NCBI GenBank assembly: GCA_020633655.1
Contig: JACKDF010000001.1
Location: forward strand, 186,001 to 250,000
From: Deferribacteres bacterium
Lineage (GTDB): Bacteria > Zhuqueibacterota > Zhuqueibacteria > Zhuqueibacterales > Geothermadaptataceae
Reading direction: 5' to 3'
Length of the DNA stretch: 64,000 nt
Every line of letters begins with the position of its first letter. Within the stretch, counting starts at the first letter, position 1. The notes beneath the pieces were generated by a model. It saw only the letters and a program-made list of their open reading frames with translations. It did no database searches and had not been told where the DNA came from. The translations under genes were made by a program, and so were the position numbers. Below are positions 17,512 to 25,946 of this stretch, one piece after another.

Positions 17512-17701
17512 AAACTGCATATCACATTTTCATTAATTTTTTCATTTTAAAACGGGAAAAAAATTCATCCTTTTTGTCATTAGAAACTACTTACAGGCCG
17601 TAAGAAAAACAAGCGATCGCTGAAAAGGGTTTAATGAGAAGATGGGGGAAAACGACATTCTTCTATGAATGCTCAGGGGGATTGGGAGTACTGAACGGGG
17701 C

Positions 17702-17736
17702 CCTTGCGAGGGCGAAATGCCTTCGCAAGGATTTTT
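17702..17736 (+). terminator. Strong hairpin in the leader between DAHP synthase and the small-protein gene
   Basis: The 367-base gap 17512-17878 has no convincing gene. It contains a 12-bp stem with one G-T pair (CCTTGCGAGGGC against GCCTTCGCAAGG, loop GAAAT, 17702-17730) followed by ATTTTT. A smaller potential stem AGAAG/CTTCT lies upstream (about 17636-17664). It may be a terminator for DAHP synthase, or part of a structured leader or small RNA. I recognise no known riboswitch class. Confidence 0.5.
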
Positions 17737-17878
17737 GGGGACATGTCGTATCGAGTGTACTTTTCATGGGAACGAAAATTCCTCAACTCCTGGTCAACCC
17801 ATTCAAAATTTTGCCTCCCTGAAAAGTCTCCAGCACATTCGATGCTTAATTCTCACATTCTCAACCACAGGAGGTCAA

Positions 17879-18103
17879 ATGGAGTCTCTTTGGTTGGTTA
17901 ATATTTTCTGGCTGGGAATATTAACCTTTATCTTACTGATTTTTGTCCTGGTTCTGGCCTTTAAAATTTACAGCAAGCTGGATCAAATCAGGATAATCAC
18001 GGTGCAGCGGTCCTCAACAGGCACTGCCCAGGGCGGAAAAGCAGGCGATGATCCGGTCTATCCGCCTCCCATCCCACCACCCGGTACCAGTGGCGGCGGT
18101 TGA
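17879..18103 (+). CDS. Small single-pass membrane protein with proline/glycine-rich tail
   Basis: A 74-residue protein. The ATG at 17879 follows a consensus AGGAGG; upstream extensions have no ribosome site. Residues ~5-30 form one membrane helix, followed by a basic stretch and the tail DDPVYPPPIPPPGTSGGG at the very end. The N-in topology expected from the basic residues after the helix is uncertain, so the side of the tail is unknown. The same tail ends the small secreted protein encoded 216 bases downstream, and a TPR-CHAT protease follows that. I know no family for it. Each small gene has its own terminator, so they may be transcribed separately from the protease. Confidence 0.75.
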   Translation: MESLWLVNIFWLGILTFILLIFVLVLAFKIYSKLDQIRIITVQRSSTGTAQGGKAGDDPVYPPPIPPPGTSGGG

Positions 18104-18184
18104 TATTTAAAGTTCCCAATTCAAACATGTAAATAATAAAATGGTTGGAAGCTGTTTGAATATTTCTTTAATCTGAGATTCTAT

Positions 18185-18228
18185 TAAACAGGGTTTAAGT
18201 TGGCCATACTTATTCCCTGTTTTTTTTA
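18185..18228 (+). terminator. Rho-independent terminator after the first small gene
   Basis: AAACAGGG pairs with CCCTGTTT around an inner AAGT/ACTT stem and is followed by eight T. It resembles the terminator after the second small gene (AACAGG..CCTGTT plus T-tract), consistent with cassette duplication. Confidence 0.85.
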
Positions 18229-18318
18229 AGAATATAATTGGATATGAATAAATTTATTATTATTTAAGAGTGTCTTTCCACCTTTTATTCAAATCTTGTA
18301 TTTTAAAAAGGAGGATTC

Positions 18319-18486
18319 ATGTCTGCAATTCTACTTGCATTATTGCTGCAAATCTTTACTGGTTTTGCCCAAGATGGTGGGCAATTGCAGCACCCAGGCG
18401 GTGAAAAAGGAGGCACTTATCACACGATGGATGATCCCATCTATCCACCTCCCATACCACCACCAACCGGTGGTGGTGGCGGTTGA
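18319..18486 (+). CDS. Small secreted protein sharing the DDP-Y-PPPIPPP-GGG tail
   Basis: A 55-residue gene with a strong AAGGAGG site. The N-terminus MSAILLALLLQIFTGFA is a short signal peptide, with cleavage plausible before QDGG. The mature ~38 residues are rich in Gly, Gln and His and end in DDPIYPPPIPPPTGGGGG. The last 18 residues match the upstream small protein apart from a V/I exchange and a shuffled TG tail, while the N-terminal halves are unrelated. Conservation of the tail alone suggests that it is the functional part: a recognition, anchoring or processing sequence. It precedes the TPR-CHAT protease gene by 259 bases. Confidence 0.75.
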   Translation: MSAILLALLLQIFTGFAQDGGQLQHPGGEKGGTYHTMDDPIYPPPIPPPTGGGGG

Positions 18487-18516
18487 TATTTCTTACTGCA
18501 TACTTGACTAAAATTT

Positions 18517-18563
18517 AAAACAGGATTTAGGCATTCAATTTTTTGCTGAATCCTGTTTTTTTT
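18517..18563 (+). terminator. Rho-independent terminator after the second small gene
   Basis: AAACAGGATT pairs with AATCCTGTTT around a ~20-base loop, with eight T following. The 182 bases from here to the CHAT gene are AT-rich and presumably hold its promoter. I could not assign -35/-10 boxes with confidence. Confidence 0.85.
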
Positions 18564-18745
18564 ATTTTCACTGTGCACATATTAACCTTCATAAAAACAA
18601 TCAATTTTACAACTGATGAAATGAATTCAAATTTACCAATTGCGCTTGCATTTTGGATGTTAGCATCATTTTTATGACTTTTTTTGCATTAAGATTCACC
18701 AAATTTTAAGCAAAAAAAACTGTTCCTCTTGAAAAGAACATTTTT

Positions 18746-21700
18746 ATGATGAGAATAAAACTAAGTAGGTACATACTATTCATAATGATGATTGCGATGC
18801 ATACTGAAATCGGTTTTTCCCAATCGATTACAACTGCTGATTCCTTACTGCGTCAAAAGAATCAACAGTATTCAGCTTTGTGTCTATCTTTCGCTGAAAA
18901 GGATGTGCGGTACCGCACACGTGCCTTAATGGAATTTATAGAAATCAATCCAGACTATTACCGTGCGTACCAGCGTTTACGGGATGAATTATTTTGGCAT
19001 AACGAAAAAGAGCAAGCCTACACCATTTTCACGCAACTATCGCAAAATCCTGAAACATCAGCTGGTGGATTTTGGTTACGAGCACAGCTCGCGCTTATTG
19101 ACGGTGATTCTGTACAAGCCACCGATTTTTATATTAGAGCTATGAAGCAGCACTTGCACTTTTTCCCTTTTATATTGGACCTCGGAAAAGTTTATCATAA
19201 CTCAGAAAAATTGCGTTCTCAGGTTCAGACCGATAGTATTAAAAAATATATCCCGGAGTTCTATTCCAGCTTTAATGCGGAGCTAGCACTGTTGGATCAA
19301 GATTTCCCTCGGCTTGATTCTACAATCAATTCGATGGAATTAAAAAAGGAGAAAAACCAATACATTATTTTCTTTCGCTCAATGCAGTTTTGGCAGATTG
19401 GAGAATACGAAAAATCAATTAAACAGGTACTAGCACAACTAAAAAACGCCGAATTGATAGAGGATAAAACTTGGGAAGCAGGTATCTATTTTGATTTGAT
19501 TTCTTTAGCCATTAGTGCCCACAAATATGAATATGCTTCGAAATTGATACATGACGCCAAGCTTCTGGCAAACAGTTTAAATGATGCTACCTTATCAGGT
19601 CGAATTGAAATTATTGCAGGGGATTACAACAATTATTATCTCGGAAATTACAAAAAAACAATCGATTCTTTGGAAACCATTCTTCCTCATCTCCAAACAA
19701 CAACGGATCATCAGTTGCGATTCCAAGCATATCGCAATATTGGTTATGCGTACCACTATAGCGGTGATCATACGTTTGCTCTTAAATTTTTTCTGGAGGC
19801 AGAGAAACAATCCTACGCCTTACCCAGTCAATATACCGATATTTACCAGCAATTTCCGAAAGCGCACGTCTATAAAAAATTAAAACAAACGACTATCGCG
19901 AAAGAAATATTTACCGGAATTCTCCAAACGATAAAAAGTAATGATCCCTACGTCCCATACTGCCTGTCTGAACTTGGTGATCTAAGTCTGGATGAACAAA
20001 ACTACAAACGTGCTCAATACTACTATAATCGAGTTTTATCCGAATACCCAAACCATTCGAATGCATTTGGGCGATTGGGTCGTTGCTTGTATCTGGAGAA
20101 AAAATATAGAGAAGCTGCCGAAGTCTACCAAAAAGCTCTTTCCCAAACGGATGAAAAGGATAGATTTTATTACTGGTACACCCTGCGACAGGGAGAAGTG
20201 GCCTTAGAACTCCGTCAACTCACACAGGCAAAAAATGCTATAAATAATGCCCTGGATTATGGTTTAAAGAGCAATAAAAAAGAATTGCTGTGGGAAGTGT
20301 ATTTCGCCCTTGGCCGTCTCCATGTTGCCGAGCACCAAACGGATGCTGCAATTCAAGTTTTTCAAAAGGCTGTGGATATCATTGAATTCAATCGCAACAA
20401 ACTCAACATCGACCAGTTTCGCATCGGTTATTTTGCTGAGGGCAGTGTAGTATACGAGCATCTGGCAGAAGCCTATTTCCAGCGCTACCGGAACCAACAT
20501 CAGGCTATCGACCTGGACAGCGTGTTTTTCTACACTTCCCTGACGCGTGGACGGGCTATACGGGAGGCTATGGAAGACCGTGAAAAACAGACCAGGTCTC
20601 TCGAGGAAAGCAAGGAAGCCGCTCCTTTCCGGGAATTGCGGCAAAAAATTGCGACCACTCATTACCGCATGCGCTTATCAATACTCGACACAGTTGCTCT
20701 CAGTGATTCCATTTACAATACCCTCGAAACGGATCGTATGGAATTGCTCGCACAAAAACTTCGGGCTTTGGAATCCATGCCGGGAAAGGACAGCACGGAA
20801 ACAACCAAACCCGGTGAATTTATTGCCATCGATTCCCTGCAAACCGTGTTAACCAATCGTGGTGCTGCCTTATTACAATACCATATTTCCAACAGACAGT
20901 CCTTTGTCACGGCAATTCACCCGGATACAGTCGTCACAGTGCCGCTGGAAATTACAGCGGATTCCCTGGATCTCGCCATGGACCACTTGTTAAATCCCTT
21001 TTACAGGATTACGGGAAGCACAATTAACACACTGGAATTTCGCGCCGATATCGCCTTTATGCTTTATCGCAAACTGCTGCAACCGGTTTCATTGCAGATC
21101 AAATTGCCGCTCGCATTAATTATTGACGTGGATAACCATCTTGCGGGGCTGCCATTCTCAATTTTACTCAATCGTGAACCGAACAGCCCCACCTACACGA
21201 TCGAGGATAGCATCGACTGTGCTGCTAATTTTCTTCTGCTGACCTATACATTTTCCTACTCACCCTCCATTTCGACCCTACTGCGAGCATACCACGAACT
21301 AAAGGGAAAAGACGATATCCTTATCCTGGCGGATCCTGCAACACAAATGCGTTCCGAATTGCAGCAATTCAAATCAAACTTCCGCTACCAAATGTCCCGC
21401 GACTGGTTTTTTCAACCTTTGCCCAGTGCTCTGGAAGAAGCGTCAGCGATGCAAAACCTGGGTTTGAGTACTGAAGTTCTGCTGCAAAGCGCAGCTACAG
21501 AAAGCGCTCTTTTGCAGCATTATCAGGATTACCGCATCCTGCATTTTGCCACGCATGCATTTATCGACACCGTATTTGACGCCTTTTCCGGAGTCGTATT
21601 GGCCCTGGACAGTGATACAACAAGCGACGGGCTTTTAATGGGATTCGAATTCGAGGATATGAATTTAAATCATGATTTAATCACTCTCGGAGCGTGTGAA

Positions 21701-22102
21701 TCGGGCCATGGCCGCAAAGCATTGGGCGAGGGAATTATCGGTTTGCCGCGCACCATTCTAACGGCAGGCGCACACGCTGTTTTGCAAACCCTGTGGAAAA
21801 TCGATGATGAGTTTTCCGGAAAATTACTCCCGGTTTTTTACGACAATTATTTTAACCACAACATGAATAAGGCGGAAGCGCTCACCGCGGCAAAACGCAG
21901 TGCACTACAGGGGGAAAATAAATACCGGCACCCATTCTTCTGGGCTGCATACACGCTCTATGGCGATTCCAGGCGCAATGTCCCTGGTTGGTTTGAACGC
22001 AACCGAACCGCCTTGCTCGTCACAAGCCTGATCCTTTTGTCGCTTCTGCTGTTGTATTCTGGTTTAAAAGGGCGAAGGACAACCAGGCAACCCAAACATT
22101 AA
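18746..22102 (+). CDS. Exported TPR-CHAT (caspase-like) protease with C-terminal membrane anchor
   Basis: A 1118-residue protein. The N-terminal hydrophobic segment (about 7-25, ending GFSQS) is a signal peptide. Residues ~30-620 are helical with several tetratricopeptide units, for example 'AQYYYNRVLSEYPNHSNAFGRLGRCLYLEKKY' in the 420-460 region. The CHAT domain (~720-1075) keeps both catalytic residues: His in 'ILHFATHAF' (~933) and Cys in 'TLGACESGHG' (~983). Other landmarks are 'GIIGLPRTILTAGAHAVLQTLWKIDD' and 'HPFFWAAYTLYGD'. A hydrophobic helix (~1090-1107) and a basic tail (KGRRTT) end the protein. This layout puts the protease domain outside the cytoplasm. Substrates unknown; the two small tail-sharing proteins upstream are candidates. 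No good ribosome site precedes the ATG. Confidence 0.88.
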   Translation: MMRIKLSRYILFIMMIAMHTEIGFSQSITTADSLLRQKNQQYSALCLSFAEKDVRYRTRALMEFIEINPDYYRAYQRLRDELFWHNEKEQAYTIFTQLSQNPETSAGGFWLRAQLALIDGDSVQATDFYIRAMKQHLHFFPFILDLGKVYHNSEKLRSQVQTDSIKKYIPEFYSSFNAELALLDQDFPRLDSTINSMELKKEKNQYIIFFRSMQFWQIGEYEKSIKQVLAQLKNAELIEDKTWEAGIYFDLISLAISAHKYEYASKLIHDAKLLANSLNDATLSGRIEIIAGDYNNYYLGNYKKTIDSLETILPHLQTTTDHQLRFQAYRNIGYAYHYSGDHTFALKFFLEAEKQSYALPSQYTDIYQQFPKAHVYKKLKQTTIAKEIFTGILQTIKSNDPYVPYCLSELGDLSLDEQNYKRAQYYYNRVLSEYPNHSNAFGRLGRCLYLEKKYREAAEVYQKALSQTDEKDRFYYWYTLRQGEVALELRQLTQAKNAINNALDYGLKSNKKELLWEVYFALGRLHVAEHQTDAAIQVFQKAVDIIEFNRNKLNIDQFRIGYFAEGSVVYEHLAEAYFQRYRNQHQAIDLDSVFFYTSLTRGRAIREAMEDREKQTRSLEESKEAAPFRELRQKIATTHYRMRLSILDTVALSDSIYNTLETDRMELLAQKLRALESMPGKDSTETTKPGEFIAIDSLQTVLTNRGAALLQYHISNRQSFVTAIHPDTVVTVPLEITADSLDLAMDHLLNPFYRITGSTINTLEFRADIAFMLYRKLLQPVSLQIKLPLALIIDVDNHLAGLPFSILLNREPNSPTYTIEDSIDCAANFLLLTYTFSYSPSISTLLRAYHELKGKDDILILADPATQMRSELQQFKSNFRYQMSRDWFFQPLPSALEEASAMQNLGLSTEVLLQSAATESALLQHYQDYRILHFATHAFIDTVFDAFSGVVLALDSDTTSDGLLMGFEFEDMNLNHDLITLGACESGHGRKALGEGIIGLPRTILTAGAHAVLQTLWKIDDEFSGKLLPVFYDNYFNHNMNKAEALTAAKRSALQGENKYRHPFFWAAYTLYGDSRRNVPGWFERNRTALLVTSLILLSLLLLYSGLKGRRTTRQPKH

Positions 22103-22128
22103 TTGTTAAGGAATGAATTTCTTGAGGC

Positions 22129-22250
22129 AACAAAGGGGCTGAGTCAAAACATGATTTAATGGCCGTAACTCAACATTTATATCGTAAGTTTAAGCTTAAA
22201 AATAAGCGACATGAATGTCGCATTACATGTTTTGACACAGCCCCTTTGTT
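22129..22250. mobile_element. 122-bp inverted-repeat element (MITE-like), possible bidirectional terminator
   Basis: Terminal inverted repeats of 25 bases (22129-22153 and 22226-22250) differ at one position and begin AACAAAGGGGCTG. The interior is AT-rich with a small GCGACAT/ATGTCGC stem and has no coding capacity. Ends of the type GGGGCTG-TCAAAACATG resemble those of transposase-mobilised elements. No transposase and no second copy occur in the window, and I see no convincing target duplication. It lies between convergent genes (CHAT protease and papain-hydrolase) and could also end their transcripts. Confidence 0.65.
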
Positions 22251-22284
22251 CGTTTGAAGGAAAATTGCAGATTGAACAGAATAA

Positions 22285-24120
22285 TCAGTTATCGCCAAGC
22301 TTATTCTGCTGGAACGGATATTCCGGATATTTTCCAAGTATCAGCTCCAGCATTTTATTCATAGTTGTTGCATCCTGAGGAAATCCGCTGTGGTCTTCAG
22401 CGCGTGTTGCATCCCTGTGGAGCTCAGGATTATAAGTCTGAATCCGGTCATCCGAACCAACACCGTTCAACTCATCTTTATAAATTTCCATCCCCATAAT
22501 CGGTTCGATACCCCGCCATTTTTGCAGCGCGCGTGAAACCAGATAAAGGATGGATTTGCGATAGATAAGCGCCACATTATCCCCTTGTTCACGCGCATCG
22601 TCCAGCTGAAAATGGTGCAGGCCCTTTACTCCCCCCGATTGAATAGTGGGATAAATCTGCTTATTATAAAGCTTTGCAGTACAGGCCGGTACAAAGAGAA
22701 TGAGGTTATCGATGGTTGGGCCATGGAGAGCGAACCACTTTTGCAGCAGATATGCCAACCAAACACCGCCTGCGCTGTGTCCGACCAAATGAATCCGGGG
22801 GCGTTCATCCGGATTCATTTCCAATAACCTGCTAATGAGTTTCGCAACGACATCCACTCCCGCACCGCCACGCCGGAAGGCCCGCTTCGCGTCATTTTGC
22901 ATCTCTGCCCACAAAGCGTATCCAAGAGGCTGCACCAGCCGTTCGATGAGCCGGTCGGTCCAATCGCTGATACCCGCCGCACGCTGGGAAGCTTGCTGCT
23001 CTTTTCCCAGGAGAATATCAGTTAATTCTTCAAATAAGCCGGATTCCCACATGAGATGAATTTCATGTACACCATTCTGTGCGAAAACTTCACGCCAGCG
23101 ATTCACAGTTTTCGCCGTCGCTTTCACGTTATTGGCACCACCGTGCACGTAAAAAAGGATGTGGCGATTCGTGTTTACTCCCTCCCCACTGGTGGATTTG
23201 ATAATTATGTTATCCACCTGATGCTCATCCGAGGGATAATCTCCAAACGGATCATACTTCCCGTCGTCGATGTGAATATAGTGATCCCGAATGAAATATT
23301 GCGGAGGCGCCGAGGCTTGCGCAGGCTGTACACTATTCGGCATTCCTTGTCTGGCGTTCCCCCTCTGGATAAGCGACAGTCCCATGCGTGCAACCCAGGC
23401 ATCCCACATATTGCGCTCAGCGTCATAATAACTCCAGAGGGCACAACCCGGCAATTCAATCCCATCCACCTCCAAAGTGCTCCAGATTTCGCCCCAGGAA
23501 TTTTGAACAATAAAGCCTTCGTCTGTATAACCCAGCAATACAAAGGCATGTCCACCCGGTGCATTTGCCGCGTAGGCATCATTAATGCGCCCGTCTTTCA
23601 TGTTCCGCATATCCCAGCCATCATGAATGGATGCTGTCACGAATACGGCGCCCGCTTCGTTGATTGCCGTATGCAAATCACTGCGGCGGCGTTCAACCCG
23701 ATAATAAGCACCCAGCGGAAACTGCAGTGCTGCTTGTTGCCTTTCTGTAGTGAGATAACCGGGATTGTTGCTCACAAAAGGCCAGTCTGTTTCCGGGCAG
23801 ACACCATTTTTCTGCCAACCTTTCATAGCGCCGCGTGCACTGGAGCCATCGTAATTCTCCCCTGGCCACTGATCGTGTCGTTTGGCCATTTCGTACAGCA
23901 TGCGTGAGCTGGCTGGCACATCGATACCCTGGCTGAGATTTAAATAATCGATAATTGCCGCAAGGGCAAAACCGGTACAGGCACTACCTGTCCCCTGGTG
24001 ACGGATGCGGATATTTTCTTTCTTTGGTACGAGGAATCGCGGTAATTGAATGAGGGCAGGTTGGTACATTATATCGCGAAAATCAGTAGAATCCGGTCGG
24101 GTGGGTAAATTTTGGCTCAT
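22285..24120 (-). CDS. Papain-like cysteine peptidase fused to an alpha/beta-hydrolase
   Basis: A 611-residue protein without a signal peptide. Residues ~25-215 form a C1 papain-like domain with the oxyanion Gln42 and catalytic Cys48 in 'HQGTGSACTGF', His191 in 'APGGHAFVLLGY' and Asn207 in 'FIVQNSWG'. From ~300 an alpha/beta-hydrolase follows: 'HILFYVHGGANNVKAT' at strand beta3, the nucleophile elbow 'HLVGHSAGG' (Ser ~450) and a candidate His in 'EDHSGFPQDA' near the end. All residues expected for both activities are present. The start at 24120 is set by GGGAGG a few bases upstream; an upstream in-frame codon would add a non-conserved leader. The combination is uncommon in my knowledge. Role unknown. 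Confidence 0.82.
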   Translation of the reverse strand: MSQNLPTRPDSTDFRDIMYQPALIQLPRFLVPKKENIRIRHQGTGSACTGFALAAIIDYLNLSQGIDVPASSRMLYEMAKRHDQWPGENYDGSSARGAMKGWQKNGVCPETDWPFVSNNPGYLTTERQQAALQFPLGAYYRVERRRSDLHTAINEAGAVFVTASIHDGWDMRNMKDGRINDAYAANAPGGHAFVLLGYTDEGFIVQNSWGEIWSTLEVDGIELPGCALWSYYDAERNMWDAWVARMGLSLIQRGNARQGMPNSVQPAQASAPPQYFIRDHYIHIDDGKYDPFGDYPSDEHQVDNIIIKSTSGEGVNTNRHILFYVHGGANNVKATAKTVNRWREVFAQNGVHEIHLMWESGLFEELTDILLGKEQQASQRAAGISDWTDRLIERLVQPLGYALWAEMQNDAKRAFRRGGAGVDVVAKLISRLLEMNPDERPRIHLVGHSAGGVWLAYLLQKWFALHGPTIDNLILFVPACTAKLYNKQIYPTIQSGGVKGLHHFQLDDAREQGDNVALIYRKSILYLVSRALQKWRGIEPIMGMEIYKDELNGVGSDDRIQTYNPELHRDATRAEDHSGFPQDATTMNKMLELILGKYPEYPFQQNKLGDN

Positions 24121-24378
24121 GGGTTCCTCCCTTTGAGAGTATAATTGTGGGGTGTGTTTTACATGAATGGATGACAAGAAATGGAATCCGGAATCCCATT
24201 CCAATGCAGGTTAGTTTGGGGGTGGTTATTTCATCAGTGAAGTTGATCGACATTCGATGTCCCGTGCGCGAATCAAGGTGTGCACAATCATTCCCGCAGC
24301 TCAGCAAAATCAAAAATGCAGCAAAAAACTGACTCGGGGCTAATTCCATTACATCCGTCGCTTCTGATTATCAGAAGT

Positions 24379-24888
24379 TCAATTGTCTTTGTCAAGTTCA
24401 GTTCGCAGTATTTCTAAAACATTCTGGAGTTTTGTAGGCTCCAACTCCCGTCCGCTTTCGTGCAGCAATTTTATTCCATCTCGGTTAAAAATGAGAATAT
24501 TCGTATCATCTTCAATGAGGGAATAGGTTTTGTTAAATATCCCCTTCCAGTCAAGAAGTATGGATTTTTGTTTATCAGATTTATCGAAAAATCCTTTAAC
24601 AAATCCACGTAAAAAAAACGGCACCGAGCCTAAATGGGCAACACCTTCGACTTTTAAATCACCGAAATTGGTATAGTCGCGCAATGAATCCACAATAGCC
24701 GAGGCCCAGAGTTCATTGAACGCACTCCCGCCGCGATCACTGGCGATAAAAACAGAAATATAGCCACGGAAATCAGCTTCCGTAAATTTCCTTTCATGCT
24801 GATCTTCGAGTTTGAATTCGATCAGTTTGGTTTCTTCAGCAGCAAAAACAAAACTCATTAAAAATAAAAGAATCAATACCTTGTACAT
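24379..24888 (-). CDS. Secreted thioredoxin-fold protein lacking the redox cysteines
   Basis: A 169-residue protein with a signal peptide (cleavage near VFAAEE) and a good ribosome site (GGAGAG). The mature sequence follows a redoxin/YtfJ-like pattern: 'FKLEDQHERKFTEADFRGYISVFIASDRGG' corresponds to the strand and helix where peroxiredoxins carry their Cys, but the position reads SDRGG. 'LLDWKGIFNKTYSLIEDDTNILIFNRDGIKLLHESG' is the usual C-terminal half. With no Cys in the mature chain it cannot be a thiol oxidoreductase. The fold call is by pattern only. A 204-base gap with no visible gene separates it from the next gene upstream. Confidence 0.6.
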   Translation of the reverse strand: MYKVLILLFLMSFVFAAEETKLIEFKLEDQHERKFTEADFRGYISVFIASDRGGSAFNELWASAIVDSLRDYTNFGDLKVEGVAHLGSVPFFLRGFVKGFFDKSDKQKSILLDWKGIFNKTYSLIEDDTNILIFNRDGIKLLHESGRELEPTKLQNVLEILRTELDKDN

Positions 24889-25092
24889 TCTCTCTCCATT
24901 TGGACCCAGAAATAAAAATCAGCCTGCCGTATTGGGATTAACGCTCTTACTCCCGGGAATCCATTTTTTCTATCTAAATTAAGGAATAACAAAAATCTAT
25001 ACGACCGGAAACGTAACCCGGTTTATTTCTTACTGTGCGCAATGGGATAAAGCACTTTTACCACGATTTTAGTGTCTATGTCCGAATTAAAT

Positions 25093-25842
25093 TCACCTTG
25101 GAAAAACAAAAAAAATGGTAATGATAACCAGAATGAGCAGGATCAAATACAGCACATAAACCAATACCGAACGAAAAACAACTGCAATTCGACTTTGTTC
25201 AGAGAAGAATTGCCAAAAAACAAATAGAGCATAGGCGATGGAAAAGCATAGTGTAACTGAATCCAATAAGTCATCATTTGTTACGATTAAACCAAATATT
25301 GCCGTAAGTGAATATAAAAGTGCCTGTTGTCCGGTTATAAAAGCATTAAGCACAAAATGTTCCAGATAATTGAATCCCGCATTTAGAAAAGTCAGATAGG
25401 TTGCAAGAGAAAACAACGGAAGCAGCATCAACATGGTGTAGGCGTAATTTTGAGCAAACCATTTCAGTGTAATGATTTGATTGTCAGGTCGATCGGATAC
25501 GCCTGCGCCATTGGCATACCCCTGAATAAAATCATTCATAATTGTACCACTTTCGAGAAATTTCGAAAGAAGAAAATAAATTGTCGACAGGGTAAATGCG
25601 TAGGCAATAGGTTTAAAGTGCTGTTTTCTTTTCCCGTTTAAATAATCTTTGATGCATTGCCCGGGCCTGAGAAATAACTCTTTTATTGTGTAAAAAAGCC
25701 CCCGGTTTATCTGGAAAACGCTGTCTGACATCTCGTTCAAAAAATACGAAAGATCAATTTTATCAACTTTTATACTCTGGCCACAATGTGCACAGAAATT
25801 TCCGTCAACCAATTGATTGCAGTTTTTGCAGTTTGTATTCAT
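25093..25842 (-). CDS. DUF3667-like zinc-ribbon membrane protein
   Basis: A 249-residue protein that begins with a short zinc ribbon (CKNC..CAHC, residues 5-19) and then has a cytoplasmic segment containing 'LFLRPGQCIKDYLNGKRKQHFKPI', characteristic of DUF3667. Four or five membrane helices follow (about 75-95, 125-150, 165-185, 190-215, 220-245). The function of the family is unknown. No Shine-Dalgarno is visible. The neighbours (xanthine dehydrogenase upstream, a redoxin-like gene downstream) give no hint. Confidence 0.75.
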   Translation of the reverse strand: MNTNCKNCNQLVDGNFCAHCGQSIKVDKIDLSYFLNEMSDSVFQINRGLFYTIKELFLRPGQCIKDYLNGKRKQHFKPIAYAFTLSTIYFLLSKFLESGTIMNDFIQGYANGAGVSDRPDNQIITLKWFAQNYAYTMLMLLPLFSLATYLTFLNAGFNYLEHFVLNAFITGQQALLYSLTAIFGLIVTNDDLLDSVTLCFSIAYALFVFWQFFSEQSRIAVVFRSVLVYVLYLILLILVIITIFFVFPR

Positions 25843-25946
25843 AAATTTGTGCTAAGCTCTACCATATATTCGTCAGTTCAATTGTCATTCAAGAAAATCC
25901 GGCTCCATTATAAAATGGCAAGTGGATTCTGCTCACATTTCGGTGT

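Noticed and set aside
17634..17822. Open frames across the G-rich leader before the small-protein gene
   Set aside because: They span a strong hairpin, lack ribosome sites, and their peptides show no sensible composition.
23056..23907. Open frame of 283 codons on the + strand
   Set aside because: It lies fully opposite the papain-hydrolase gene, whose catalytic motifs are clear.
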